DNA from: Neorhizobium galegae bv. officinalis
GTDB taxonomy: Bacteria > Pseudomonadota > Alphaproteobacteria > Rhizobiales > Rhizobiaceae
NCBI GenBank assembly: GCA_000985875.1
Contig: CCRI01000003.1
Span: forward strand, 248,001-312,000
Direction of reading: 5' to 3'
Length of the DNA: 64,000 nt
Part shown: positions 26,596 through 34,970 of the stretch, piece by piece
Layout: every line of letters begins with the position of its first letter
Position numbering within the stretch: the stretch's first letter is position 1
Notes under the pieces: generated by a model
Told to the model about the DNA's origin: nothing
What the model saw: the letters and a program-made list of their open reading frames with translations, nothing else
Database searches by the model: none
Program-made: the position numbers and the translations under genes

Positions 26596-27861
26596 ATGGC
26601 TAGCATTCTCACTAACGTGTCGGCGATGGCCGCGCTCCAGACGCTGCGCGGCATCAGCAACGACATGGAATCCACGCAGAGCCGCGTTTCTTCCGGTCTG
26701 CGCGTCGGCTCTGCTTCCGACAACGCTGCCTATTGGTCGATCGCGACCACCATGCGTTCCGACAAGGGTTCGCTCTCGACGGTTCAGGACGCCCTCGGCC
26801 TCGGCGCCGCCAAGGTCGACACTGCCTATTCCGCCATGGAATCGGCGATCGACGTCGTCACCGAAATCAAGAACAAGCTGGTTGCCGCTTCCGAACCGGG
26901 CGTTGACAAGTCCAAGGTCCAGGAAGAAATCACCCAGCTGCAGAGCCAGCTGAAGAGCATCGCTTCTTCCGCTTCGTTCTCCGGCGAAAACTGGCTCCAG
27001 GCCGAAATCGGCGGCACTCAGAACGCCACCACCGGCATCATGCAGGCCGGCACCGAGATCACCAAGCAGCTCATCGGCTCGTTTGTTCGTGACAGCGACG
27101 GCAACGTCTCGGTCAAGTCCGTCAACGTCGTTCTCGACGAAACCAACGTCCTGTTCGACCTCAGCGGCGGCCGCGGCGGTCTTCTCGACCAGAACGCCCT
27201 CAACGGTTTCCGCGCCATCAAGTTCGACGACGGCACGACGAACCAGAAGGAATACTTCGGCAAGATCAACACGTCTGCGATCTACGCAACCAACGCCGTC
27301 TGGAAGGACATCGGCGGCGGCGTGTTCATGAAGGGCGACACCAACGGCGTCTACTCTTCGGGCTCCAACGGCACCTACATGATCAAGGTCGGCGGCGCTT
27401 ACATCGACGCAGTCTACACGACCAAGGGTTACGACTTCTCGGCTGGTGCGACTGCAACGGCCGGCATCAAGTACGGAGCGGACATCTCGGTTTCCGACCT
27501 CGACATCACCAAGCTCGAAGACTACCGCGACTCCAGCGGTGTCAGCTACCTCGGCCTCGGTACCAAAGCCAGCGATGAGGATCTCATGCAGGCGCTGACC
27601 TCGTTCGTCGACGGTCAGCTGGAATCGATGGGCAGTGCGGCAGCCAAGCTCGGTGCCGTATCGAAGCGCATCGACATGCAGTCTGACTTCGTCTCCAAGC
27701 TCACCGACTCGATCGACAAGGGTGTCGGCCGACTGGTGGATGCGGACATGAACGAAGAGTCGACCAAGCTCAAGGCACTGCAGACCCAGCAGCAGCTGGC
27801 GATCCAGTCGCTCTCGATTGCCAACTCCGACTCGCAGAACATCCTGTCGCTCTTCCGTTAA
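26596..27861 (+). CDS. flaA: Flagellin 1 (FlaA-like)
   Basis: 421 aa from the ATG at 26596 behind AAGGGACAA. Conserved flagellin ends: N-terminal S-I-L-T-N-V-S-A-M-A-A-L-Q-T-L and S-S-G-L-R-V-G-S-A-S-D-N-A-A-Y-W-S-I; C-terminal D-F-V-S-K-L-T-D-S-I-D-K-G-V-G-R-L-V and A-I-Q-S-L-S-I-A-N. No signal peptide; exported by the flagellar type III system. The centre (150–330) is the exposed variable domain, rich in Ser/Thr that could be glycosylated. In S. meliloti the first gene of the array, flaA, is the essential flagellin; by position this is its counterpart. Its end domain is almost identical to the next two copies. Confidence 0.96.
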   Translation: MASILTNVSAMAALQTLRGISNDMESTQSRVSSGLRVGSASDNAAYWSIATTMRSDKGSLSTVQDALGLGAAKVDTAYSAMESAIDVVTEIKNKLVAASEPGVDKSKVQEEITQLQSQLKSIASSASFSGENWLQAEIGGTQNATTGIMQAGTEITKQLIGSFVRDSDGNVSVKSVNVVLDETNVLFDLSGGRGGLLDQNALNGFRAIKFDDGTTNQKEYFGKINTSAIYATNAVWKDIGGGVFMKGDTNGVYSSGSNGTYMIKVGGAYIDAVYTTKGYDFSAGATATAGIKYGADISVSDLDITKLEDYRDSSGVSYLGLGTKASDEDLMQALTSFVDGQLESMGSAAAKLGAVSKRIDMQSDFVSKLTDSIDKGVGRLVDADMNEESTKLKALQTQQQLAIQSLSIANSDSQNILSLFR

Positions 27862-27914
27862 TCGAAACAGGGAAAATGGCGCGGAGGCTGACCGCGCCAT
27901 CGACCTCCAAAAAA

Positions 27915-27946
27915 GGCCGCGTCCGAATTCGGACGCGGCCTTTTTT
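27915..27946 (+). terminator. Intrinsic terminator after flagellin 1
   Basis: GGCCGCGTCC-GAATTC-GGACGCGGCC followed by TTTTTT. The 10-base stem is perfect and the central GAATTC is itself palindromic. An A-run precedes it, so it may also work on the other strand. Confidence 0.93.
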
Positions 27947-28011
27947 ATTCTCTGGATCACTTCAATGTTCCTTAATCATATTGCTCCATTCTTAGGTCAT
28001 CGAAACGGTGA

Positions 28012-28087
28012 GTTAACCAAGAAAATTAAATGGTTAACAAGCATGAAGCTGACCGCTGTTCCCGGTGACGTCCGGAATGTCCCTTCC
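28012..28087 (+). promoter_or_regulatory. Flagellin 2 upstream control region: TTAACC dyad plus shared module
   Basis: GTTAACCA (28012–28019) and TGGTTAAC (28031–28038) form a perfect dyad with an 11-base spacer. It is followed by GCATGAAGC (28041–28049), then CCCGGTGACGTCCGGAATGTCCC. The dyad has the shape of a dimeric activator site; Rem is the natural candidate because it drives flagellar genes in rhizobia. Confidence 0.55.
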
Positions 28088-28116
28088 TACAATTAGCCAT
28101 TCAAGGGGCAATCAAT

Positions 28117-29382
28117 ATGACTAGCATTCTCACCAACGTTGCAGCTATGTCTGCTCTGCAGACGCTGCGCGGCATCAGCAACGACATGGAATCCACGCAG
28201 AGCCGCGTTTCTTCCGGTCTGCGCGTCGGTTCTGCTTCCGACAACGCTGCCTACTGGTCGATCGCGACCACCATGCGTTCCGACAAGGGTTCGCTCGCGA
28301 CGGTTCAGGACGCACTCGGCCTCGGCGCCGCCAAGGTCGACACTGCCTATTCCGCCATGGAATCGGCAATCGACGTCGTCACCGAAATCAAGAACAAGCT
28401 GGTTGCCGCTTCCGAACCGGGCGTCGACAAGTCCAAGGTCCAGGAAGAAATCACCCAGCTGCAGAGCCAGCTGAAGAGCATCGCTTCTTCCGCTTCGTTC
28501 TCCGGCGAAAACTGGCTCCAGGCCGAAATCGGCGGCTCGCAGAGCGCGACCACCGGCATCATCTACGCCTCCAGCGAAATCACCAAGCAGCTCGTCGGTT
28601 CGTTCATCCGTGATGCCGACGGCAACGTCGCGGTCAAGACCATCAACGTCCTCCTCGACGAACAGAACGTCCTGTTCGACCTGAGCGGCGGCCACGGCGG
28701 TCTTCTCGACAGCAACGCCCTCAACGGTTTCCGCGCCATCAAGTTCGACGACGGCACGACGAACCAGAAGGAATACTTCGGCAAGATCAACACGTCGGCC
28801 TATTATGCGACCAACTCCGTCTGGAAGGACATCGGCGGCGGCGTGTTCATGAAGGGCGACACCAACGGCGTCTACTCTTCGGGCTCCAACGGCACCTACA
28901 TGATCAAGGTCGGCGGCGCTTACATCGACGCGGTCTACACGACCAAGGGTTACGACTTCTCGGCTGGTGCGACTGCAACGGCCGGCATCAAGTACGGGAC
29001 GGACATCTCGGTTTCCGACCTCGACATCACCAGGCTCGAAGATTACCGCGACTCCAGCGGTGTCAGCTACCTCGGCCTCGGTACCAGAGCCAGCGATGAA
29101 GACCTCATGGCGGCACTGACCTCGTTCGTCGATGGCCAGCTGGAATCGATGAACAGTGCGGCATCCAAGCTCGGTGCTGTCTCCAAGCGTCTCGACATGC
29201 AGACGGACTTCGTCTCCAAGCTGACGGACTCCTTCGACAAGGGTGTCGGCCGACTGGTGGATGCGGACATGAACGAAGAGTCGACCAGGCTCAAGGCACT
29301 GCAGACCCAGCAGCAGCTGGCGATCCAGTCGCTCTCGATTGCCAACTCCGACTCGCAGAACATCCTGTCGCTCTTCCGTTAA
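28117..29382 (+). CDS. flaB: Flagellin 2
   Basis: 421 aa, ATG at 28117 behind CAAGGGGCA. Same domain plan as flagellin 1, with near-identical N- and C-terminal polymerisation domains; differences cluster at about 135–200 (for example A-T-T-G-I-I-Y-A-S-S-E-I and T-I-N-V-L-L-D-E-Q-N-V-L). It has its own leader and terminator, so it is expressed separately. A filament built from several flagellins is the rule for the rigid 'complex' flagella of rhizobia. The flaB symbol is by position. Confidence 0.94.
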   Translation: MTSILTNVAAMSALQTLRGISNDMESTQSRVSSGLRVGSASDNAAYWSIATTMRSDKGSLATVQDALGLGAAKVDTAYSAMESAIDVVTEIKNKLVAASEPGVDKSKVQEEITQLQSQLKSIASSASFSGENWLQAEIGGSQSATTGIIYASSEITKQLVGSFIRDADGNVAVKTINVLLDEQNVLFDLSGGHGGLLDSNALNGFRAIKFDDGTTNQKEYFGKINTSAYYATNSVWKDIGGGVFMKGDTNGVYSSGSNGTYMIKVGGAYIDAVYTTKGYDFSAGATATAGIKYGTDISVSDLDITRLEDYRDSSGVSYLGLGTRASDEDLMAALTSFVDGQLESMNSAASKLGAVSKRLDMQTDFVSKLTDSFDKGVGRLVDADMNEESTRLKALQTQQQLAIQSLSIANSDSQNILSLFR

Positions 29383-29435
29383 TCGAAACAGGGAAAATGG
29401 CGCGGAGGCTGACCACGCCATGGACTTAAAAAAGG

Positions 29436-29464
29436 GCCGCGTCCGAATTCGGGCGCGGCTTTTT
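29436..29464 (+). terminator. Intrinsic terminator after flagellin 2
   Basis: GCCGCG…CGCGGC stem with an inner TCCGAATTCGGG palindrome-like part, then TTTTT. It and the sequence before it (from the end of the gene) are close copies of the region after flagellin 1. Confidence 0.9.
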
Positions 29465-29552
29465 CAATTTCCTAATCGCTTTTCTCAATTTCCCGATCGG
29501 CTTCAATATTCATTAACCATATTGCGGTTACCTAACAGCATCGAAACAGTGA

Positions 29553-29628
29553 GTTAACCAAGAAAATTAAATGGTTAACAAGCATGATGCTGCCCGCTGT
29601 TCCCGGTGAAATCCGGAATGTCCCTTTT
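29553..29628 (+). promoter_or_regulatory. Flagellin 3 upstream control region: TTAACC dyad plus shared module
   Basis: GTTAACCA (29553–29560) and TGGTTAAC (29572–29579), spacer 11 bases and identical to that of flagellin 2. Then GCATGATGC (29582–29590) and TTCCCGGTGAAATCCGGAATG. The whole block, including CATCGAAAC upstream, is a near copy of 28000–28087. Confidence 0.55.
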
Positions 29629-29657
29629 CGTAATCAGCCACTCAAGGGGCACCTAAA

Positions 29658-30923
29658 ATGACAAGCATTCTTACCAACATTGCAGCTATGTCTGCTCTGC
29701 AGACGCTGCGCGGCATCGCGACCGACATGGAATCCACGCAGAGCCGAGTTTCGTCGGGTCTGCGCGTCGGGACTGCTTCCGACAACGCTGCCTACTGGTC
29801 GATCGCGACCACCATGCGTTCCGACAACGGCGCTCTTTCCGCAGTTCAGGACGCACTCGGCCTCGGCGCCGCCAAGGTCGACACTGCCTATTCCGCCATG
29901 GAATCGGCGATCGATGTCGTCACCGAAATCAAGAACAAGCTGGTTGCCGCTTCCGAACCGGGCGTCGACAAGTCCAAGGTCCAGGAAGAAATCACCCAGC
30001 TGCAGAGCCAGCTGAAGAGCATCGCTTCTTCCGCTTCGTTCTCCGGCGAAAACTGGCTCCAGGCCGAAATCGGCGGCTCGCAGAGCGCGACCACCGGCAT
30101 CATCTACGCCGCCAGCGAACTCACCAAGCAGCTCGTCGGTTCGTTCATCCGTGATGCCGACGGCAATGTCACCGTCAAGTCCATCAACGTCGTTCTGGAC
30201 GAAACCAACGTCCTGTTCGACTTGAGCGGCGGCCGCGGCGGTCTTCTCGATGCCAACGCCCTCAACGGTTTCCGCGCCATCAAGTACGACGACGGCACGA
30301 CGAACCAGAAGGAATACTTCGGCAAGATCAACACGTCGGCCTATTATGCGACCAACTCCGTCTGGAAGGACATCGGCGGCGGCGTGTTCATGCGCGGCGA
30401 CACCAACGGCGTCTACTCTTCGGGCTCCAACGGCACCTACATGATCAAGGTCGGCGGCGCTTACATCGACGCGGTCTACACGACCAAGGGTTACGACTTC
30501 TCGGCCGGCGCGACGGCGACGGGCGGCATCAAGTACGCTTCGGACATCTCGGTTTCCGACCTCGACATCACCAGGCTCGAAGATTACCGCGACTCCAGCG
30601 GTGTCAGCTACCTCGGCCTCGGTACCAAAGCCACCGATGAGGATCTCATGGCGGCACTGACCTCGTTCGTCGACGGTCAGCTGGAAGCGATGAACAGCGG
30701 GGCGGCCAAGCTCGGCGCCGTTGCGAAGCGGCTCGAGATGCAGTCCGACTTCGTCTCCAAGCTCACCGACTCGATCGACAAGGGTGTCGGCCGACTGGTG
30801 GATGCGGACATGAACGAAGAGTCGACCAGGCTCAAGGCACTGCAGACCCAGCAGCAGCTGGCGATCCAGTCGCTCTCGATTGCCAACTCCGACTCGCAGA
30901 ACATCCTGTCGCTCTTCCGTTAA
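29658..30923 (+). CDS. Flagellin 3
   Basis: 421 aa, ATG at 29658 behind CAAGGGGCA. Polymerisation domains match flagellins 1 and 2. Small changes: G-I-A-T-D-M-E near the N-terminus, R-S-D-N-G-A-L-S-A-V-Q (shared with flagellin 4 rather than 1 and 2), and M-N-S-G-A-A-K-L-G near 340. This mosaic pattern suggests recombination between neighbouring copies. In a four-flagellin rhizobial array it would correspond to flaD or flaC, but I cannot decide. Confidence 0.94.
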   Translation: MTSILTNIAAMSALQTLRGIATDMESTQSRVSSGLRVGTASDNAAYWSIATTMRSDNGALSAVQDALGLGAAKVDTAYSAMESAIDVVTEIKNKLVAASEPGVDKSKVQEEITQLQSQLKSIASSASFSGENWLQAEIGGSQSATTGIIYAASELTKQLVGSFIRDADGNVTVKSINVVLDETNVLFDLSGGRGGLLDANALNGFRAIKYDDGTTNQKEYFGKINTSAYYATNSVWKDIGGGVFMRGDTNGVYSSGSNGTYMIKVGGAYIDAVYTTKGYDFSAGATATGGIKYASDISVSDLDITRLEDYRDSSGVSYLGLGTKATDEDLMAALTSFVDGQLEAMNSGAAKLGAVAKRLEMQSDFVSKLTDSIDKGVGRLVDADMNEESTRLKALQTQQQLAIQSLSIANSDSQNILSLFR

Positions 30924-30949
30924 CAAGACGCGTCATTCGGCACAAAGAA

Positions 30950-30979
30950 GCCGCGCCCTTCCCGGGCGCGGCTTTTTTT
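30950..30979 (+). terminator. Intrinsic terminator after flagellin 3
   Basis: GCCGCGCCC (30950–30958), 5-base loop, GGGCGCGGC (30964–30972), then seven T. Confidence 0.93.
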
Positions 30980-31067
30980 ATGTCCCGATAGTTTTTGTTA
31001 ACTTTCCTAAATTCCATTTAACCTTTGTTAACCATTTCCACCTTAACTGAGCTCATCGAAACGATGG

Positions 31068-31147
31068 GTTAACCAAGACGAAGAAACGGTTAACAGGCAT
31101 CAGGCCAAGCCAACGTTCACCGGTGTAATCCCGGAAATGTCCCTTCC
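31068..31147 (+). promoter_or_regulatory. Flagellin 4 upstream control region: TTAACC dyad plus shared module
   Basis: GTTAACC (31068–31074) and GGTTAAC (31088–31094) keep the same overall 27-base footprint as in flagellins 2 and 3, although the spacer sequence differs. A further GTTAACC lies at 31027–31033. GCATCAGGC (31097–31105) and CACCGGTGTAATCCCGGAAATGTCCC follow. Confidence 0.5.
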
Positions 31148-31173
31148 ATCTAGCCAATCAAGGGGCAAATCAG

Positions 31174-32442
31174 ATGACCAGCATTCTTACCAATATCGCA
31201 GCCATGGCTGCTCTCCAGACTCTCCGCAACATCGACAGCCAGATGCAGACCACCCAGGACCGGGTTTCCTCCGGCCTGCGCGTCGGCACCGCGTCCGACA
31301 ACGCCGCCTACTGGTCGATCGCGACCACCATGCGTTCCGACAACGGCGCGCTCTCCGCGGTCCAGGACGCCCTCGGTCTCGGCGCCGCCAAGGTTGATAC
31401 CGCCTATTCCGCAATGGAAAGCGTTGTCGACGTCGTAAAGGAAATCAAGAACAAGCTCGTTACCGCCTCGGAAGCCGGCGTCGACAAGGCGAAGATCCAG
31501 GCAGAAATCTCGCAGCTGCAGGATCAGTTGAAGAGCATCACGTCTTCTGCTTCGTTCTCCGGTGAAAACTGGCTGCAGGCCGAAGTCGGCGGTGCCTCCA
31601 ACCCCACCACGGGCGTGATCTACGCGGCAAGCCCGGTCGTCAAGCAGGTTGTAAGCTCGTTCATCCGCGATCCCGATGGCAACGTCGCCGTCAAGTCGGT
31701 GGATGTCATTCTGAACGAAACGAACGTCCTGTTCGACTTGAGCGGCGGTCACGGCGGTCTGCTCGACGGCAATTCCTACAATGGCTTCCGGGCGATCAAC
31801 TATGATGATGGCACGACAAACCACAAGGATTACTTCGGCAAGATCAACACTGCCGCGTTTTATGCTACGGACGCAATCTGGAAGGATGTCGGCGGCGGCG
31901 TCTACATGAAGGGCGACACCAACGGCATCTACACGTCCGGCACCGGCGGCACCTATCTCATCAAGGTCGGCGGCGCCTACATCGACGCTGTCTACACCAC
32001 CAAGGGATACGATTTCTCGGCCGGTGCAACGGCAACCGCAGGCATCAAGTACGCCGCCAACATCTCCATCTCCGAACTGGACATCACCAAGCTCGATGAC
32101 TACCGCAATTCGAACGGTGTCAGCTATCTCGGGATGGGGACCAAGGCCAACGACGCCGATCTCATGGCCGCTCTCAACTCGTTCGTCGACGGGCAGCTCG
32201 AAAAGCTCATCAGCGCAACGGCGAAACTCGGGTCGATCAACAAGCGCATCGACATGCAGGAAGCTTTCGTCTCCAAGCTGACCGACTCCATCGACAGCGG
32301 CATCGGCCGACTGGTGGATGCGGACATGAACGAAGAGTCGACCCGGCTCAAGGCCCTGCAGACCCAGCAGCAGCTCGCGATCCAGTCGCTCTCGATCGCC
32401 AATACCAGTTCCGAGAATATTCTGTCGCTCTTCCGTCAGTAA
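31174..32442 (+). CDS. Flagellin 4
   Basis: 422 aa, ATG at 31174 behind CAAGGGGCAAA. Clearly flagellin but more diverged than 1–3: N-I-D-S-Q-M-Q-T-T-Q-D-R-V near the start, V-V-D-V-V-K-E-I-K-N-K-L, and a C-terminus ending L-F-R-Q. The central domain still shares the G-D-T-N-G-I-Y-T-S-G-T-G-G-T-Y-L-I-K-V-G block. Own leader and terminator. Confidence 0.94.
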   Translation: MTSILTNIAAMAALQTLRNIDSQMQTTQDRVSSGLRVGTASDNAAYWSIATTMRSDNGALSAVQDALGLGAAKVDTAYSAMESVVDVVKEIKNKLVTASEAGVDKAKIQAEISQLQDQLKSITSSASFSGENWLQAEVGGASNPTTGVIYAASPVVKQVVSSFIRDPDGNVAVKSVDVILNETNVLFDLSGGHGGLLDGNSYNGFRAINYDDGTTNHKDYFGKINTAAFYATDAIWKDVGGGVYMKGDTNGIYTSGTGGTYLIKVGGAYIDAVYTTKGYDFSAGATATAGIKYAANISISELDITKLDDYRNSNGVSYLGMGTKANDADLMAALNSFVDGQLEKLISATAKLGSINKRIDMQEAFVSKLTDSIDSGIGRLVDADMNEESTRLKALQTQQQLAIQSLSIANTSSENILSLFRQ

Positions 32443-32770
32443 GCGGCGCTCTAGGCTAGGAGCGGTTTCGTCCTGCTCTGCTGGCGTGATAGCAAATATT
32501 CCGGAAAGAAGACCGCGTCTCGAAAGAGGCGCGGTTTTTCGCGTTTGGCGCGTGGCTTGCGCGAAACCTGCACGGTTGTCGGATAGGCCGTTAAGACTTC
32601 ATTAACTTCTTGCCAATCCTCGACCGGGTTTGATAACTGTCGATTTAACGATTTGTTAAGAACGACAGACCGCCCGCATCTGTGATGCTGAGTGGCGGTA
32701 CGCATGATGCCTCTCGTCGTTTCCGGTGAAGTACTCCGGATTTCCAGACCATTTGACCGAGGCACGGCCG
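32443..32770 (+). promoter_or_regulatory. Gap between flagellins 4 and 5: terminator and flagellin 5 leader
   Basis: 328 bases with no gene. Holds the terminator at 32512–32540 and, nearer flagellin 5, GATTTAACGATTTGTTAAG (a degenerate relative of the TTAACC dyad) near 32643–32660. GCATGATGC (32702–32710) with TTTCCGGTGAAGTACTCCGGA follow. The first ATG after GAGGCACGGCCG begins flagellin 5. Confidence 0.55.
32512..32540 (+). terminator. Intrinsic terminator after flagellin 4
   Basis: ACCGCGTCTC-GAAA-GAGGCGCGGT followed by TTTT. One G–T wobble, with a GNRA-type tetraloop. Confidence 0.85.
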
Positions 32771-34060
32771 ATGACCAGCATCCTGACCAATCCCGCCGCT
32801 ATGGCTGCGCTGCAGACGTTGCGCTCGATCGACCGCAACATGGAAATTACCCAGGCGCGGGTTTCCTCGGGCATGCGGGTTCAGACGGCCGCGGACAATG
32901 CCGCCTACTGGTCGATCGCAACCACGATGCGTTCCGACAATCATGCGCTCTCGACCATCCAGGACGCGCTTGGCCTCGGCGCCGCCAAGGTGGACACTGC
33001 CTACACGGCGATGGAAAGCGCGATCGACACGGTCGTCGAAATCAAATCCAAGATCGTTGCGGCTTACGGCGTCGGCTCCAATCGCGGCAAGATCCAGGAA
33101 GAAATCGCCCAGCTCCAGGAACAGCTGAAGAGCATCTCGGACTCGGCGACCTTCTCCGGCGAGAACTGGCTTCAGGACTATATCAGCGACGGCGGCACCA
33201 ACGCTCAGGAAAAGCCGGTCGTCAAACAGGTGGTTGCGTCGTTCACCCGCACGGCCTCAGGTGAGGTCGCGGTCAAGACCGTCGACTATACGCTTGATTC
33301 CAAGACGGTCCTTTTCGACCTCAACGGCGGCAATCTCGGCATCCTGGACTCGTCCGTGAAGTTCGTTGCCGAGAGCGAAGTCGCCGTCGACATGACCACT
33401 TCCAACGGCACGATGGGTTCAACGAACGCGTCCTACGCCGTCTCGGTTCTCGCCGAAAGCCAATTGATGGCGCTGGGACCGGATACGAATACAGTCGACA
33501 CGAGCATCTACGCAGTCGGCGGCAATTTTTATCTGAAGGTCGGGGAAGGCAAGTGGGCGCAGGTGACGACGACCGATCCGGCTACGGCACCGGCGGTAAC
33601 GACCCCTGCTCACGACGACGGCACGACCAAATATTATTTCGTTGTGACCGCTGCGAACAATCTCAACAACCGAAAACTTGGGATATCGGTCACCACGGTC
33701 GACATCAACAAGCTCAACGACCTTGCCTTAAAGATGAACACGATGGTCCCAGGCTCGGCGCCGAACACTGACGCGGTGCTTGATATGATGGAGCGTTTCC
33801 TCGACAAACAGCTTCTGGCGATGACGAGTGCCGCTTCGAGCCTTGGCTCGATCCAGAAGCGCATCGATCTGCAGGAAAGCTTCGTCGCCTCTCTGACCGA
33901 CGTGATCGACAAGGGTGTCGGCCGACTGGTCGATGCGGACATGAACGAAGAATCGACACGGTTGAAGGCGTTGCAGACCCAGCAGCAGCTCGGCATCCAG
34001 TCGCTCCAGATCGCCAACACCAACGCCGAAAACATCCTGCAGTTGTTCCGGCAGGGTTAA
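32771..34060 (+). CDS. Flagellin 5 (divergent)
   Basis: 429 aa, ATG at 32771. Keeps the flagellin ends (S-I-L-T-N-P-A-A-M-A-A-L-Q-T-L; G-V-G-R-L-V-D-A-D-M-N-E-E-S-T; I-Q-S-L-Q-I-A-N-T-N-A-E-N-I-L). The exposed centre (about 140–340) is unrelated in detail to flagellins 1–4, with a long Thr-rich stretch (T-T-T-D-P-A-T-A-P-A-V-T-T-P-A). It is the most distant member of the array and may be a minor filament part or a differently regulated form. No clear terminator follows. Confidence 0.93.
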   Translation: MTSILTNPAAMAALQTLRSIDRNMEITQARVSSGMRVQTAADNAAYWSIATTMRSDNHALSTIQDALGLGAAKVDTAYTAMESAIDTVVEIKSKIVAAYGVGSNRGKIQEEIAQLQEQLKSISDSATFSGENWLQDYISDGGTNAQEKPVVKQVVASFTRTASGEVAVKTVDYTLDSKTVLFDLNGGNLGILDSSVKFVAESEVAVDMTTSNGTMGSTNASYAVSVLAESQLMALGPDTNTVDTSIYAVGGNFYLKVGEGKWAQVTTTDPATAPAVTTPAHDDGTTKYYFVVTAANNLNNRKLGISVTTVDINKLNDLALKMNTMVPGSAPNTDAVLDMMERFLDKQLLAMTSAASSLGSIQKRIDLQESFVASLTDVIDKGVGRLVDADMNEESTRLKALQTQQQLGIQSLQIANTNAENILQLFRQG

Positions 34061-34328
34061 GACCGCGCGGCGCTGGTCACCCGGCCGCCGCCTGACGCCC
34101 GGTCGAACCTGTCCGCAACGTCCCATGTAATGCGGTATCTTCATCCTCGCGCAAGTTTAACTTCCTACCGTTCCGTTAAAGTCCGGCGAAGTGTCTTGTG
34201 TCGCCGGGGGCAAACGAATGGCAACCTTGTCGGGATGATACGATGATTGCAGCGGTGACGATTTGCGCTTTCGGGAGGCTCATGACGAGCCTCGAACGAA
34301 AGGCGACGGCAGGACAGGGGGGCGCCCG

Positions 34329-34970
34329 ATGAGTGCTTCGCTCGCCCGCTACCTGAAGGATTTCAGCGAGCCGCAAGCCCCGCCGATGCCCTTGCTGGCC
34401 GATGGTTTCGGCGATGGCTTCGAAGACGATCCCGCGTTTCCCGCTGTCGTCGAGGAGCCTGTGGACATCGAAGCCGAACGCGCCGAAGCTTATGCGAAAG
34501 GCCACGACACCGCGTCCGAGGAGCTTCAACAGCGTTTTGATGAAGAGCGGCAAGCGCTTCTGACCGCGCATGCGGAAGAGATGGCGGCGCTGCGCGAAAA
34601 ATATGAAACCGAAGCGGCTGCGATGATCGCGACCGGACTTCAGGACATTGCCGGATTGACGGCGCAGGCGGTCAGCGATCAGACGGCGAGAATCCTGTCG
34701 CCTCTCCTGGACGAGGCGCTCGTCGCAAAGGCGATAGCCGACATGGCGGATATCATCCGCAGCGCGATACTCGAGGGCGACGTCGGGACCCTGACCGTCC
34801 GCGGCCCGCTGCATCTGTTCGAAAAACTGAAAACTGCGCTTGGAGAGCCCACCCCACTCCTGCGCCACATCGAAGCGCCTGACCTCGATATTGCGGTCGA
34901 CATCGGCGAGAGCGCCCTTGTGACCCGGATGTCGGCATGGCTGGCGAGTCTGAAGAAGGTATTGGGATGA
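34329..34970 (+). CDS. FliH-like protein upstream of motB (tentative)
   Basis: 213 aa from the ATG at 34329 with AGGGGGG upstream; longer starts give unconvincing peptide. Plan: short acidic/proline N-terminus, a long charged coiled coil (about 50–105, [14 protein letters not shown] then [10 protein letters not shown]), and a compact C-terminal domain (about 105–213). This is how FliH/YscL stalk proteins are built, including the A-Y-A-x-G-x-x-x-A heptads, and no other fliH is visible in this cluster although fliI is present. The TGA overlaps the motB ATG (ATGA). Alternative: an unknown motor-operon protein. Confidence 0.6.
   Translation: MSASLARYLKDFSEPQAPPMPLLADGFGDGFEDDPAFPAVVEEPVDIEAERAEAYAKGHDTASEELQQRFDEERQALLTAHAEEMAALREKYETEAAAMIATGLQDIAGLTAQAVSDQTARILSPLLDEALVAKAIADMADIIRSAILEGDVGTLTVRGPLHLFEKLKTALGEPTPLLRHIEAPDLDIAVDIGESALVTRMSAWLASLKKVLG

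Noticed and set aside
26590..32000. Long open frames (over 400 codons) on the minus strand across the flagellin genes
   Set aside because: They mirror the flagellin coding frames copy by copy, have Arg/Val/Asp-rich peptides without family features, and arise from the codon bias of GC-rich DNA.
26596..34060. Sigma-28 (FliA) promoters for flagellins
   Set aside because: No TAAA-N15-GCCGATAA-like sequence was found in the five leaders, in agreement with rhizobia using Rem instead of FliA.
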